From: Bacillota bacterium
GTDB lineage: Bacteria > Bacillota > Clostridia > Peptostreptococcales > Anaerovoracaceae
NCBI GenBank assembly: GCA_019420305.1
Contig: JAHZHL010000016.1
Location: 16,562 to 80,561 of the forward strand
DNA: 64,000 nucleotides
Direction: 5' to 3'
The notes under the pieces were generated by a model. It ran no database searches. It was not told the DNA's origin and worked only from the letters and a program-made list of their open reading frames with translations. The position numbers were made by a program, and so were the translations under genes. Below, piece by piece: positions 15,152-22,970 of this stretch. Every line of letters starts with the position of its first letter. The stretch's first letter is position 1.

Positions 15152-16756
15152 TTAATCCTGCCCGCAGTGTTCCGCGGCTTTTACAAATTCGCGGAACAGC
15201 GGATGGGCCCGGTTGGGGCGGCTCTTGAATTCCGGATGGTACTGAACGCCGACGAAATAACGATGCTTGGGGATTTCCACCGCTTCCACCAGCCTTTCGT
15301 CAGGGGAAGTTCCGGCAATCTTCATTCCCGCCGCTTCAAAGGCTTCCCGGTACTGGTTGTTAAATTCGTATCTGTGGCGGTGGCGTTCTGCGATTTCACT
15401 TGTTCCATAGGCTCTTTCCAAAACGGTTCCTTTGCGAACCTTGCACGGATAAGCGCCCAAGCGCATCGTGCCTCCTTTCGGAATATCACCCGACTGATCC
15501 GGCATAAAATCAATCACCTTATGCTCTGCGTTCTCATCAAATTCTCCGGAATTGGCGTCCGCAAGTCCTAAAACATTTCTCGCGAATTCGATGACCGCAA
15601 TCTGCATGCCCAAACAAATTCCGAAATACGGTATGTCCCTTTCTCTCGCGAAACGGGCGGCTGTAATTTTTCCCTCAATCCCGCGATCCCCAAATCCTCC
15701 GGGAACCAAAATTCCCTGAGCATCACCAAGGAGCGTCTCCACCGTATTCTCCGTCACTTCTTCGGCTTCCACCCACTCGATCTGCACTCTGCATCCGTTC
15801 TCATATCCACCGTGGCGAAGAGCCTCGGCTACGGAAAGATACGCGTCGTGCAGTTTTATATATTTACCCACAATCGCGATTTTTACACATTTGTTCCGGG
15901 CCTTAATCCGCTTTACCATCTCTTCCCATTCTGCCATTTCGCAGGGACCCGCGTTGATTCCAAGCTCTCTGCATACGATCCAGGAAAAATTATGCTTTTC
16001 CAGCATCAGCGGCGCTTCATAAAGAACCGGCAGCGTCCGGTTTTCGATGACGCAGTCCAGCTTTACATTGCAAAACAGGGCGATCTTTTCACGAATGCTT
16101 TCATCAATCGGTTCATCCGCCCGCATGACAATGATATCCGGAGAAAGTCCCATACCCTGCATTTCCTTGACCGAATGCTGCGTTGGCTTTGATTTGTGTT
16201 CCCCGGAGCTTTTCAGATAGGGCACCAGGGTCACATGGATAAACAAGCAGTTTTCTTTGCCCTGTTCCAGTGAAATCTGCCGGATGGCCTCCAGGAAGGG
16301 CTGGCTTTCAATGTCCCCTACGGTACCCCCGATTTCGGTAATGATCACTTCCGCGTTGCCGGTATTTCCCACCTGATAAATGAACTCCTTGATCTCGTTT
16401 GTAATGTGGGGAATAACCTGAACGGTATTTCCCAGATATTCCCCCTGACGCTCTTTGTTCAGTACGTTCCAGTAAACCTTCCCTGTCGTCAGGTTGGAAT
16501 ATTTGTTCAGGTTTTCATCAATAAACCGCTCGTAATGTCCCAGATCCAGATCCGTTTCCGCTCCGTCTTCGGTCACGAACACTTCCCCGTGCTGATAAGG
16601 ACTCATAGTTCCCGGGTCTACATTGATATACGGATCCAGTTTCTGAGCAGCGACTTTAAGCCCTCTGGCTTTTAAAAGCCTCCCCAGAGAAGCGGCGGTA
16701 ATTCCCTTTCCGAGACCGGACACAACGCCGCCGGTTACAAAAATATACTTCTTCAT
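15152..16756 (-). CDS. pyrG: CTP synthase
   Basis: The enzyme makes CTP from UTP using ATP and glutamine. The 534 residues are the normal length. The N-terminal synthase domain begins KYIFVTGGVVSGLGKGITAASLG, with the allosteric/UTP site TEDGAETDLDLGHYERF, and there is a class I glutamine amidotransferase domain from about 290. That domain shows the oxyanion segment PGGFGDRG, the nucleophile in GICLGMQ, and the C-terminal YHPEFKSRP histidine-glutamate pair. It is preceded by a G+C-rich leader of about 300 nt. Confidence 0.97.
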   Translation of the reverse strand: MKKYIFVTGGVVSGLGKGITAASLGRLLKARGLKVAAQKLDPYINVDPGTMSPYQHGEVFVTEDGAETDLDLGHYERFIDENLNKYSNLTTGKVYWNVLNKERQGEYLGNTVQVIPHITNEIKEFIYQVGNTGNAEVIITEIGGTVGDIESQPFLEAIRQISLEQGKENCLFIHVTLVPYLKSSGEHKSKPTQHSVKEMQGMGLSPDIIVMRADEPIDESIREKIALFCNVKLDCVIENRTLPVLYEAPLMLEKHNFSWIVCRELGINAGPCEMAEWEEMVKRIKARNKCVKIAIVGKYIKLHDAYLSVAEALRHGGYENGCRVQIEWVEAEEVTENTVETLLGDAQGILVPGGFGDRGIEGKITAARFARERDIPYFGICLGMQIAVIEFARNVLGLADANSGEFDENAEHKVIDFMPDQSGDIPKGGTMRLGAYPCKVRKGTVLERAYGTSEIAERHRHRYEFNNQYREAFEAAGMKIAGTSPDERLVEAVEIPKHRYFVGVQYHPEFKSRPNRAHPLFREFVKAAEHCGQD

Positions 16757-17188
16757 ATACTTACTCCTCTCTTATAGTTCTGTGGTTTTAAGGTTTGCGG
16801 TTTTGCGGGAAACTCGGCCAACGCTCCAACGCTTCTTTTTCCGGCGCGTTTTCATTGTAAGCCCGCAGCCTCCCGGCCTGCAGCTCCGGTTCACAGCTTC
16901 CGATTTCTCCCGACTTCTCGCGGTCTCGGTTTCTCACCGGTCCGCCAATTAAAAAAGCGCCCGTAAAATAAAAAAGATAAGGCACCGCGGCGTTTTGAGT
17001 GAGAAGGATAACTAAGACCCCTCATCGCCGTCTTTCCTTATATCTTTCATTCTCGTGCACTTGAATTTAATTATTACTATGCTAAAAATTATACTATAAA
17101 TTTTCCCTGAGCACCAGTCTTTTTTTGTGTTTTATGGTACGATATAAAATAGATTTTATCCGATTTTCGGACTACAGGAGGACAACTT
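16757..17188 (-). other. Long pyrG leader and divergent promoter region
   Basis: Between pyrG and the threonine aldolase gene lie 432 nt. The 250 nt next to pyrG are G+C-rich with many short inverted repeats. They contain a GTG-initiated 65-codon frame (16985-16788, minus) that has no ribosome site, so I do not call it a gene. A TATAAT-like -10 on the minus strand near 17084-17095 could drive pyrG. The 130 nt nearest the aldolase are A+T-rich and include ACGATATAAAAT as a possible plus-strand -10. I saw no known riboswitch. Confidence 0.45.
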
Positions 17189-18202
17189 ATGATTTTTTTG
17201 AAAAATGATTACGGTCTCGGGGCGCATCCCCGGATTTTAAAAGCGCTGGAAGACGCGAACTCCTCTTATTTTCCAGGATACGGCCTGGATCCGGTCTGTG
17301 AGGAAGCGGTATCACTGCTCCGCGGCCGCGTAGAGTGTGAAGAAGCGGATGTTCACTTTCTGACAGGCGGCACCCAGACCAACCTGACGGCGCTTTCGGC
17401 TTTTTTAAGACCGCATCACGCTGTGCTTGCCGCCCACACGGCGCATATTTATACCCATGAAACGGGATCCATCGAAGCCTGCGGACACAAAGTAATTCCT
17501 CTTCCTTCTGAAGACGGAAAGCTTACGCCGCGCCAGATTGAGGAAGCGGTTCTCTCTCATACGGACGAGCACATGGTAAAACCCCGCCTCGTATATCTTT
17601 CCAATACCACGGAGCTGGGGAGCGTTTACTCCAGGGATGAGCTGGAAGCTGTCCGCGCGGTCTGCGAAAAATACAGCCTATACTTGTACCTGGATGGCGC
17701 GCGCCTGGGCTGCGCCCTTACCGCAGAGGGGCAGAATCTGACGCTTGCGGATCTGTCCCATCTGACGGATGCCTTTTCCATCGGCGGAACGAAAAACGGC
17801 GCTCTGTTCGGGGAAGCGCTTGTGATTACCAACGATGGGTTAAAGGAAGATTTTCGTTTTCATATGAAGCAGAAAGGCGCTATGTTGGCAAAGGGTTGGC
17901 TTCTGGGTCTTCAGTTCCGGGAGCTGTGTAAAGACGACCTGTATTTTGAGCTGGCGCGTCACGCTAATGAAATGGCTCGGCTGCTCAGCGGCGCTCTTAT
18001 GGGCGGCGGATACGAATTTCTCCTGCCTCCCGCTTCCAACCAGCTCTTTGTCCGCCTGCCCAATATACTGATCGATCATCTGAGGCCGTCGGTTGCCTTT
18101 GAGCCCTGGGACGCTCCCGGCGACCGCGCTTCGGTTATCCGGCTTGTCACTTCGTGGGGTACGACGGAAGAAGATATCATGGAGTTTATGAAGCTGCTGT
18201 AA
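17189..18202 (+). CDS. Low-specificity threonine aldolase family protein
   Basis: This is a PLP-dependent fold-type I enzyme that cleaves L-threonine or allo-threonine to glycine and acetaldehyde. The 337 residues show NDYGLGAHPRI at the start, LTGGTQTNLTAL at about 58-69, the stacking THETGSIE, the cofactor-binding DGARLG at Asp169, and the Schiff-base Lys202 in SIGGTKNGALFG. AGGAGG stands 9 nt before the ATG. It is a single plus-strand gene. Beta-eliminating lyases share this fold, so the substrate is not certain. Confidence 0.9.
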   Translation: MIFLKNDYGLGAHPRILKALEDANSSYFPGYGLDPVCEEAVSLLRGRVECEEADVHFLTGGTQTNLTALSAFLRPHHAVLAAHTAHIYTHETGSIEACGHKVIPLPSEDGKLTPRQIEEAVLSHTDEHMVKPRLVYLSNTTELGSVYSRDELEAVRAVCEKYSLYLYLDGARLGCALTAEGQNLTLADLSHLTDAFSIGGTKNGALFGEALVITNDGLKEDFRFHMKQKGAMLAKGWLLGLQFRELCKDDLYFELARHANEMARLLSGALMGGGYEFLLPPASNQLFVRLPNILIDHLRPSVAFEPWDAPGDRASVIRLVTSWGTTEEDIMEFMKLL

Positions 18203-18252
18203 ATCGTTCGAAGTCGCAGCTGTAGCAGACGCGAATAGGAGAAATCAAGTGA

Positions 18253-18428
18253 GGTGCACACCTAAGCGAACATATCGCAGATTACGTAGAAAAAACTGCA
18301 AAATCGGGACTTTTTTCAAAGGCAGACGGGCTCCACTCCCCTTAAATTCTACGTAATCTACAAATTTTCGCGCTGGGTGTATACCTTTCTTATACGCAAT
18401 TTACCTTTTTTCACCCTAGGTGTGCACC
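18253..18428. repeat. 176-bp element with terminal inverted repeats, copy A
   Basis: The left end GGTGCACACCTA is the exact reverse complement of the right end TAGGTGTGCACC. Inside, AGATTACGTAGAA (18279-18291) pairs perfectly with 18347-18359. An ungapped copy of the same length and about 90% identity by hand count lies at 21175-21350 in the same orientation. No reading frame is conserved. It resembles a MITE-like or structured-RNA repeat. It fills most of the gap between the aldolase gene and the next gene at 18499. Confidence 0.88.
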
Positions 18429-18498
18429 GCAACAAACCAGGCAATTCATCCTGGGATTTATCGTTCAATCGGGCCGGTCGTGCAAATAGTAACGTTCT

Positions 18499-19041
18499 TC
18501 ATTTTCTGATCTGACCCAGCTTGTATCTTTCCTTCTGCATCTCATCCGATTTCTCTCCCAATTCATAGCACCTGTAATCTCCTGGGCTGGCATAACCGGT
18601 TAAAAAATCTTCTATACTTTGACATTCTTTTTTTACAAACAGGTGCAGCGCCGCCCCGTCTATGAACGCAATCTTCCGAACCTGCGCTCCTGTAAGATAC
18701 ACTACCTCATACGAGCATCTGTGAATGCTCATTTGATCCAAGATGGTTTCCAGCTCTCTTTCTGTTTCGGGGTTCTGTCCGCCTCTTTGGCTCTTCTTTT
18801 CTCCTTGCTGTACTTCCAACCGTTCATCCGGTTCCTTCAGCTTCCATAAAAACTGCGCCAGATCCTCTGCCTGATCGACAAAACAACTGGTCAAAATTTT
18901 TTCTTTCAGGCTCTTGTTTTCATAAATTGTCTCCGAATCCACAAGGCGGATTTCCACCCATTCTTCACGGTTCCACTCTAAAACGCACGCAGATTTTTCC
19001 ATATATGCCTGGGGAACATAATAATATACCAACGGATTCAT
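18499..19041 (-). CDS. Cassette protein of unknown function
   Basis: From the ATG at 19041 (MNPLVYYYVP), with GGAAAGGAG just upstream, the gene gives 180 residues. The protein is soluble and charged, with no signal peptide or membrane helix. It has a Glu/Lys/Gln-rich middle (about 90-115) and a C-terminal half containing VVYLTGAQVRKIAFIDGAALHLF. The gene follows the ankyrin lipoprotein by about 60 nt and is the last of three minus-strand genes enclosed by the two 176-bp repeats. No family was recognised. Confidence 0.7.
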   Translation of the reverse strand: MNPLVYYYVPQAYMEKSACVLEWNREEWVEIRLVDSETIYENKSLKEKILTSCFVDQAEDLAQFLWKLKEPDERLEVQQGEKKSQRGGQNPETERELETILDQMSIHRCSYEVVYLTGAQVRKIAFIDGAALHLFVKKECQSIEDFLTGYASPGDYRCYELGEKSDEMQKERYKLGQIRK

Positions 19042-19100
19042 GTTCTCTCCTTTCCGGCTCCTTCCGTTTTTCCTTCGTAACATCATACAGTTGGTACTTT

Positions 19101-20465
19101 TCATCTCTGTGATGGTATTGAACCATTTTCCCTGTGTTCCATAATCGTTTCAGAAATCAGTTGATAACGTTCCTCATTTCCAGTTTCTTTCAGAAAGTCC
19201 AGCAGTTCGGTTCCGTCATGCCAACAGACATTATAAGAGATGTCCTTTTCCAGCATGTACTTCACCATCTCATCGGAAGCATAGATGAAACTTTGAAATG
19301 CAAAGTACTCTGCCGGCTGATAACCCTCTGACAGCAGCAGGTCCACCGCTTGTTTCCCTCCGTAAATCGTCGCGATGCACCATACGTTTTCCTGAAATTC
19401 CGCTCCTGCTTCTAAAAGACACTCCATGTTCTGCTTGTTTCCATAAACCAGCGCCCACGACAACGGGGTATAGCTTTCCGGTACGAAGACTTGCTGGAAT
19501 AGAGTAAGCTCCCGCTCTTGCGGATCCATTCCATCCTCTATTTCGTATCCCCCATCACCGGATTCTTCAAGATCCTGCCCTTCCGCAATCAGATAACGAA
19601 TCATTTTCGGTTGATTCCTCATGGAAGCAATATCCAGCAGAGACAGATAAATATTGGCATGCTGGGTGACATCCACTTCTCGTTTCTTTAATTCCTCCAC
19701 GACCTGAGGCTCACAGTTTGCCGCGGCGAAAAACAGGATCGGCAGCGCTTCTTTTTTCTTATAGTTCTCTGCTTTGATCCCCTTTAAGATCTCCGCGTCC
19801 GGCTTATCTAAAATGACCGAAGAAAGGGGTGGGGAAAGATCCGGCTCCTCCTCCGTTCCCCGCAGCCTCTGCAGCAGCGGCTTTGCGTAGAGAAATCGGC
19901 TTTCACTTTCCATACAGGCGTCAAATACCTGCTCGGTCACTTCCGCCCCGGAGGAAATTAGCTTCTGATACATGATATTGTAATCATATGTCGTAGCAGG
20001 TGACCGGCTCATTAGAAACTCCAGAGCAGTTCCTTTGTACTCCCCTTTTCCTTCCGCGTTTACGTCCGCTCCTAAATCAAGAAGTCTGTCAAAAATAGCC
20101 ATGTTCACTTCCGCGGAAGGAGCATCAATTCCTGCTCCGTTACTGTCGATCAGATCCTGCAAATACGTTGCACCTTCCGCATTGCGGCTGTTTAAGTCCG
20201 CCCCTGCGTTTACAAGAAGCCTGCACATTTTTTCATCTTCCAGAGAAATGGCAAGGAGTCTGCTGTCCCCATAGTCTTCTTCTGCCTGTCTGCAGTTTTC
20301 TAAAGAAACAGATTCCCCACTGTCAAGTACTTGAGAAACTGTCTGATAATCTTTTTCTTCTATTGCCTGATAAAGTTTCTCCGTTGCCTCGTTATCAGTT
20401 CCGCAGGCAACGGATAATAGCAAGAACAGTCCCAAAAGAATGATAAAACACTGCTTTTTCATCAT
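19101..20465 (-). CDS. Ankyrin-repeat lipoprotein
   Basis: The 454 residues begin with a lipoprotein signal: MMKKQ, a hydrophobic core and the lipobox LSVAC at about Cys20. The rest is a chain of ankyrin-type helices, for example RLLAISLEDEKMCRLLVNAG, AIFDRLLDLGADVNAEG and PLSWALVYGNKQNMECLLEAG, with ADLNSRN and ADVNAEG turns. Such proteins bind other proteins; here on the outer membrane face. The ATG at 20465 has GGGAGG 10 nt upstream; a GTG two codons earlier is the alternative. It is the middle gene of the repeat-flanked cassette. Confidence 0.85.
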   Translation of the reverse strand: MMKKQCFIILLGLFLLLSVACGTDNEATEKLYQAIEEKDYQTVSQVLDSGESVSLENCRQAEEDYGDSRLLAISLEDEKMCRLLVNAGADLNSRNAEGATYLQDLIDSNGAGIDAPSAEVNMAIFDRLLDLGADVNAEGKGEYKGTALEFLMSRSPATTYDYNIMYQKLISSGAEVTEQVFDACMESESRFLYAKPLLQRLRGTEEEPDLSPPLSSVILDKPDAEILKGIKAENYKKKEALPILFFAAANCEPQVVEELKKREVDVTQHANIYLSLLDIASMRNQPKMIRYLIAEGQDLEESGDGGYEIEDGMDPQERELTLFQQVFVPESYTPLSWALVYGNKQNMECLLEAGAEFQENVWCIATIYGGKQAVDLLLSEGYQPAEYFAFQSFIYASDEMVKYMLEKDISYNVCWHDGTELLDFLKETGNEERYQLISETIMEHRENGSIPSQR

Positions 20466-20486
20466 ATTCACAGCTCCTCCCAAAGC

Positions 20487-20945
20487 TTACCACTCATAGA
20501 TTCCCTGATACGCGGATAAATTGCAGTACTTGCCTAGAACTTCCTCCAATTTTTCCGCGTTTTCCGATTCACCACTGAAACTGTAATAGCGGTGCCCCTT
20601 TTCTCCTATCCTTATTTTATCGAAATTCCCACAGTACGGATACAAACGCAGCGTTTCTTCTTCTGACTCAAATGTAAGGCGATACCCACCCTTCGCAAAA
20701 ACGAATCCTTCGTCTCTAACAGGTTCCTGTGAAAAAATTTCTTTAAGAGTCTTCACATCCTGCTGTTTATTTATAGAGATTCTTTCTATGGTTCCTGACT
20801 TATGAACGGTTTCCAGATATATGCTTTCCGCTCCAGCAATGGTTCCTGCTTCAGAATCAAGAATGACGCTAAAAATTCCGACTGCCAACAAAACCACAAT
20901 ACCGGCTGCCGTTCCAACCATACCGATTTTCTTCCTGTTTTTCAT
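20487..20945 (-). CDS. Membrane-anchored cassette protein, unknown function
   Basis: The 152 residues start MKNRKK and have one hydrophobic helix at about 9-30 (MVGTAAGIVVLLAVGIFSVIL). A polar external domain follows, with a beta-rich part (GGYRLTFESEEETLRLYPYCG) and an aromatic end (YQGIYEW). The stop is about 20 nt before the ankyrin lipoprotein start, so both are probably one transcript. No family was recognised. Confidence 0.72.
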   Translation of the reverse strand: MKNRKKIGMVGTAAGIVVLLAVGIFSVILDSEAGTIAGAESIYLETVHKSGTIERISINKQQDVKTLKEIFSQEPVRDEGFVFAKGGYRLTFESEEETLRLYPYCGNFDKIRIGEKGHRYYSFSGESENAEKLEEVLGKYCNLSAYQGIYEW

Positions 20946-21174
20946 AATTCATTTTCCCCTCTTTTCCAAAGCCTTTCCTACTCGAAAATCAGTTCCCATC
21001 ATATTTTCTTCACATTCTTTTTGCAATTACTTCACTTTTATATTATCTAATAATTCAGTTAATTTTACAACCCTTTCTCGCTCTTTTATCTGGAACATTT
21101 CTTTAAACCGTATCTACCCGTTTCACCAGCAGGCCTGCCAGTCTTTCATCTGCGGATGTACCAAAAACAGCGGA

Positions 21175-21350
21175 GGTGCACACCTAAGTGAAAATATCGC
21201 AGATTGCGTAGAAAAATCCGTGAAATCGTGGGTCTTTTCAAAGGCAGACGGGCTCCACCCCCCTTAAAGTCCACGTAATCCACAAATTTTCGCGCTGGGT
21301 GTATACCTTTCTTATACGCAATTCACCTTTTTTCACCCTGGGTGTGCACC
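21175..21350. repeat. 176-bp element with terminal inverted repeats, copy B
   Basis: Same length and orientation as copy A at 18253-18428. The left end is GGTGCACACC and the right end GGTGTGCACC; only the inner base of the 12-bp terminal repeat has changed. The internal dyad is partly kept (ATTGCGTAGA against TCCACGTAAT). Both copies are preceded by GA and followed by GCA, but no clear target duplication is visible. Confidence 0.88.
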
Positions 21351-21546
21351 GCAGGCCTCAGCAGGGCAACTGTCGGGTGTGCACCGCAAGCCCCAGTCCC
21401 GATGCCGGCGCATCACATCAAAGGCGCTCCTGCAGATGCCCGCAAGATTCTGCCGTCCGAAACGATCTTGGAATTCATCCGATTCTATATTATAATTTTA
21501 CCAGAACAAAGCACGCATGCGGCCGTTCCCGAAAGGACACCGCGAA

Positions 21547-21602
21547 TTCTAATGAATTTCTAATTTTTCTTAAATTCCCTTTTAAGAAAGCTTTTGTATC
21601 AT
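21547..21602 (+). promoter_or_regulatory. Four 7-bp motifs at 11-bp period before the two-component operon
   Basis: TTCTAAT (21547), TTCTAAT (21558), CTTAAAT (21569) and TTTTAAG (21580) are spaced exactly 11 bp apart. A -10-like TATCAT begins at 21597, so the motifs cover the -35 area. This is the usual geometry of OmpR/PhoB-family binding sites, and such a regulator is encoded 650 nt downstream. Binding is inferred. Confidence 0.5.
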
Positions 21603-21644
21603 AGACCTTGTAAACAGCAATTCGAGATTTATGGAGGTTTGAAA

Positions 21645-22241
21645 ATGAATCATCTGGAAAAAGTGGAAAAACTGAGACAGCGGGCGGACGTCAGCTATGA
21701 AGAGGCCAAAGAGGCGCTGGAAAGCTGCGGCTGGGACATCCTGGACGCGCTGATTCTTCTGGAATCTCAGGGCAAGGTAAAAGCGCCCGCTTCCGGGGAA
21801 GCATCCGCCGGTTCGGAACACAGGGGACATTTCGGAGAATCCGATGCTTCCGCTTCCGGCGAACAAACGCAGAAGGAGCCGATTCACGCGCTTACGGTCT
21901 GTGAAACAAAGGAGGAAGAAAATAAAAAGGGACAGAGTGGATTTTTCGCCAAGCTGGGGAGAGCCATTCAGTATCTCGTGGCAAAGGGATGTGAAAACAG
22001 CCTGGTCATCAAGCGGCACGGGCAGGTACAGTTTGAGCTTCCGGTCATCGCCTTTATCATTCTGTTGATTCTGTTCTTCTGGGTTGTTGTACCCCTCATG
22101 TTCGTCAGCCTGTTCTTTGATTTCAGCTACAATTTCAAAGGCGCGGAGCTGGGTAAGGAATCCATCAACAGGACCATGGATCAGGCAACGGAAGCGGTAA
22201 ACAATTTTAAATCAGAAATCAACAAAGAGGATAAAAATTAA
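21645..22241 (+). CDS. DUF4342-type protein with UBA-like N-terminus and membrane helix
   Basis: The 198 residues begin with a UBA-like three-helix segment, LRQRADVSYEEAKEALESCGWDILDALILLE at about 8-38, as in DUF4342 proteins. A low-complexity Ala/Ser/Gly linker (about 40-75) and a segment SGFFAKLGRAIQYLVAKG follow. Then comes a hydrophobic helix pair at about 130-160 and an amphipathic tail. The ATG at 21645 follows GGAGG by 8 nt. It is first in an operon with a response regulator and histidine kinase, 15 nt apart, suggesting a role linked to that signalling system. Function unknown. Confidence 0.8.
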   Translation: MNHLEKVEKLRQRADVSYEEAKEALESCGWDILDALILLESQGKVKAPASGEASAGSEHRGHFGESDASASGEQTQKEPIHALTVCETKEEENKKGQSGFFAKLGRAIQYLVAKGCENSLVIKRHGQVQFELPVIAFIILLILFFWVVVPLMFVSLFFDFSYNFKGAELGKESINRTMDQATEAVNNFKSEINKEDKN

Positions 22242-22256
22242 TTCAGGGAGGAAACC

Positions 22257-22970
22257 ATGTCCGTACACATTCTGCTCATTGAGGATGAAGAAAAAATCGC
22301 CAGATTCACCGAACTGGAACTGATCCACGAGGGCTACGAGGTCACGAAAGCAGCTGACGGCCGTGAGGGTCTTGCCCTGGCGGAAAGCGGCCGCTTTGAC
22401 CTGTGCCTTCTGGATATCATGCTGCCCGGCCTTTCGGGCCTCGAAGTCCTGCGCCGCCTGCGCAAAAGCTCTCAGATGCCGGTCATCATGCTGACAGCCA
22501 GGGATGCGGTTATGGATAAAGTCTCGGGGCTGGATATGGGCGCCGATGATTATATCACAAAGCCCTTTGCCATCGAGGAACTGCTGGCCCGCATCCGGGT
22601 CGCTCTGAAAAAATCCGCGGGAACAGAGACACAAAAGAATTCCCAGCAAGCCTCCGCCGGCAGCCCGCAGCTTTCCTGGGGCGCGCTGCGCCTGGATCCC
22701 GTGCGTCATACGGTGACTTACGACGGGCAGAATGTGGAACTGACCAAACGGGAGTTTGTGCTGCTGCAGACACTGCTGGAAAACAAATCCGTGGTTCTGA
22801 GCCGCGACACCCTGCTGGATCGGGTATGGGGTTATGATTATATGGGGGAAACGAACGTTGTAGATGTGTATGTGTATTATCTGAGAAATAAAATCGATGA
22901 TGTCTTCGGAGTCAAAATGATTCAGACCGTCCGGGGAGTGGGCTATGTCATAAAGGATGAAACGCCATGA
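22257..22970 (+). CDS. OmpR/PhoB-family response regulator
   Basis: The 237 residues form an N-terminal receiver domain with acidic pocket Glu9-Asp10, phosphoacceptor Asp53 (LLDIMLPG), LTARD and the conserved Lys in ITKPF. They are followed by a C-terminal winged-helix DNA-binding domain (about 135-232: LTKREFVLLQTLLENKS, VDVYVYYLRNKID, IQTVRGVGYVI). It overlaps the kinase gene by 4 nt (ATGA). Motifs at 21547-21586 suggest it controls its own operon. The stimulus is unknown. Confidence 0.95.
   Translation: MSVHILLIEDEEKIARFTELELIHEGYEVTKAADGREGLALAESGRFDLCLLDIMLPGLSGLEVLRRLRKSSQMPVIMLTARDAVMDKVSGLDMGADDYITKPFAIEELLARIRVALKKSAGTETQKNSQQASAGSPQLSWGALRLDPVRHTVTYDGQNVELTKREFVLLQTLLENKSVVLSRDTLLDRVWGYDYMGETNVVDVYVYYLRNKIDDVFGVKMIQTVRGVGYVIKDETP

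Larger units (their letters stand above)
20946..21644. other. 700-nt gap holding repeat copy B and a regulatory region
   Basis: No gene is supported. The left 230 nt, A+T-rich, must hold the promoter of the minus-strand cassette. Copy B of the 176-bp element is at 21175-21350. A third, isolated copy of its right terminus, GGTGTGCACC followed by GCA, is at 21376-21385. The last 100 nt carry the periodic motifs at 21547-21586 before the DUF4342/two-component operon. Confidence 0.7.

Noticed and set aside
16788..16985. 65-codon GTG frame in the pyrG leader
   Set aside because: No Shine-Dalgarno sequence before the GTG and composition follows the G+C-rich leader in all frames.
17000..17030. Possible T-box core (AAGGCACCGCGG) on the plus strand before the aldolase gene
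   Set aside because: The invariant TGG of the T-box is absent and no specifier loop or terminator partner was found.
18253..18428. CRISPR or rRNA-like spacer repeat
   Set aside because: Only two full copies 3 kb apart with terminal inverted repeats; no regular spacer array.
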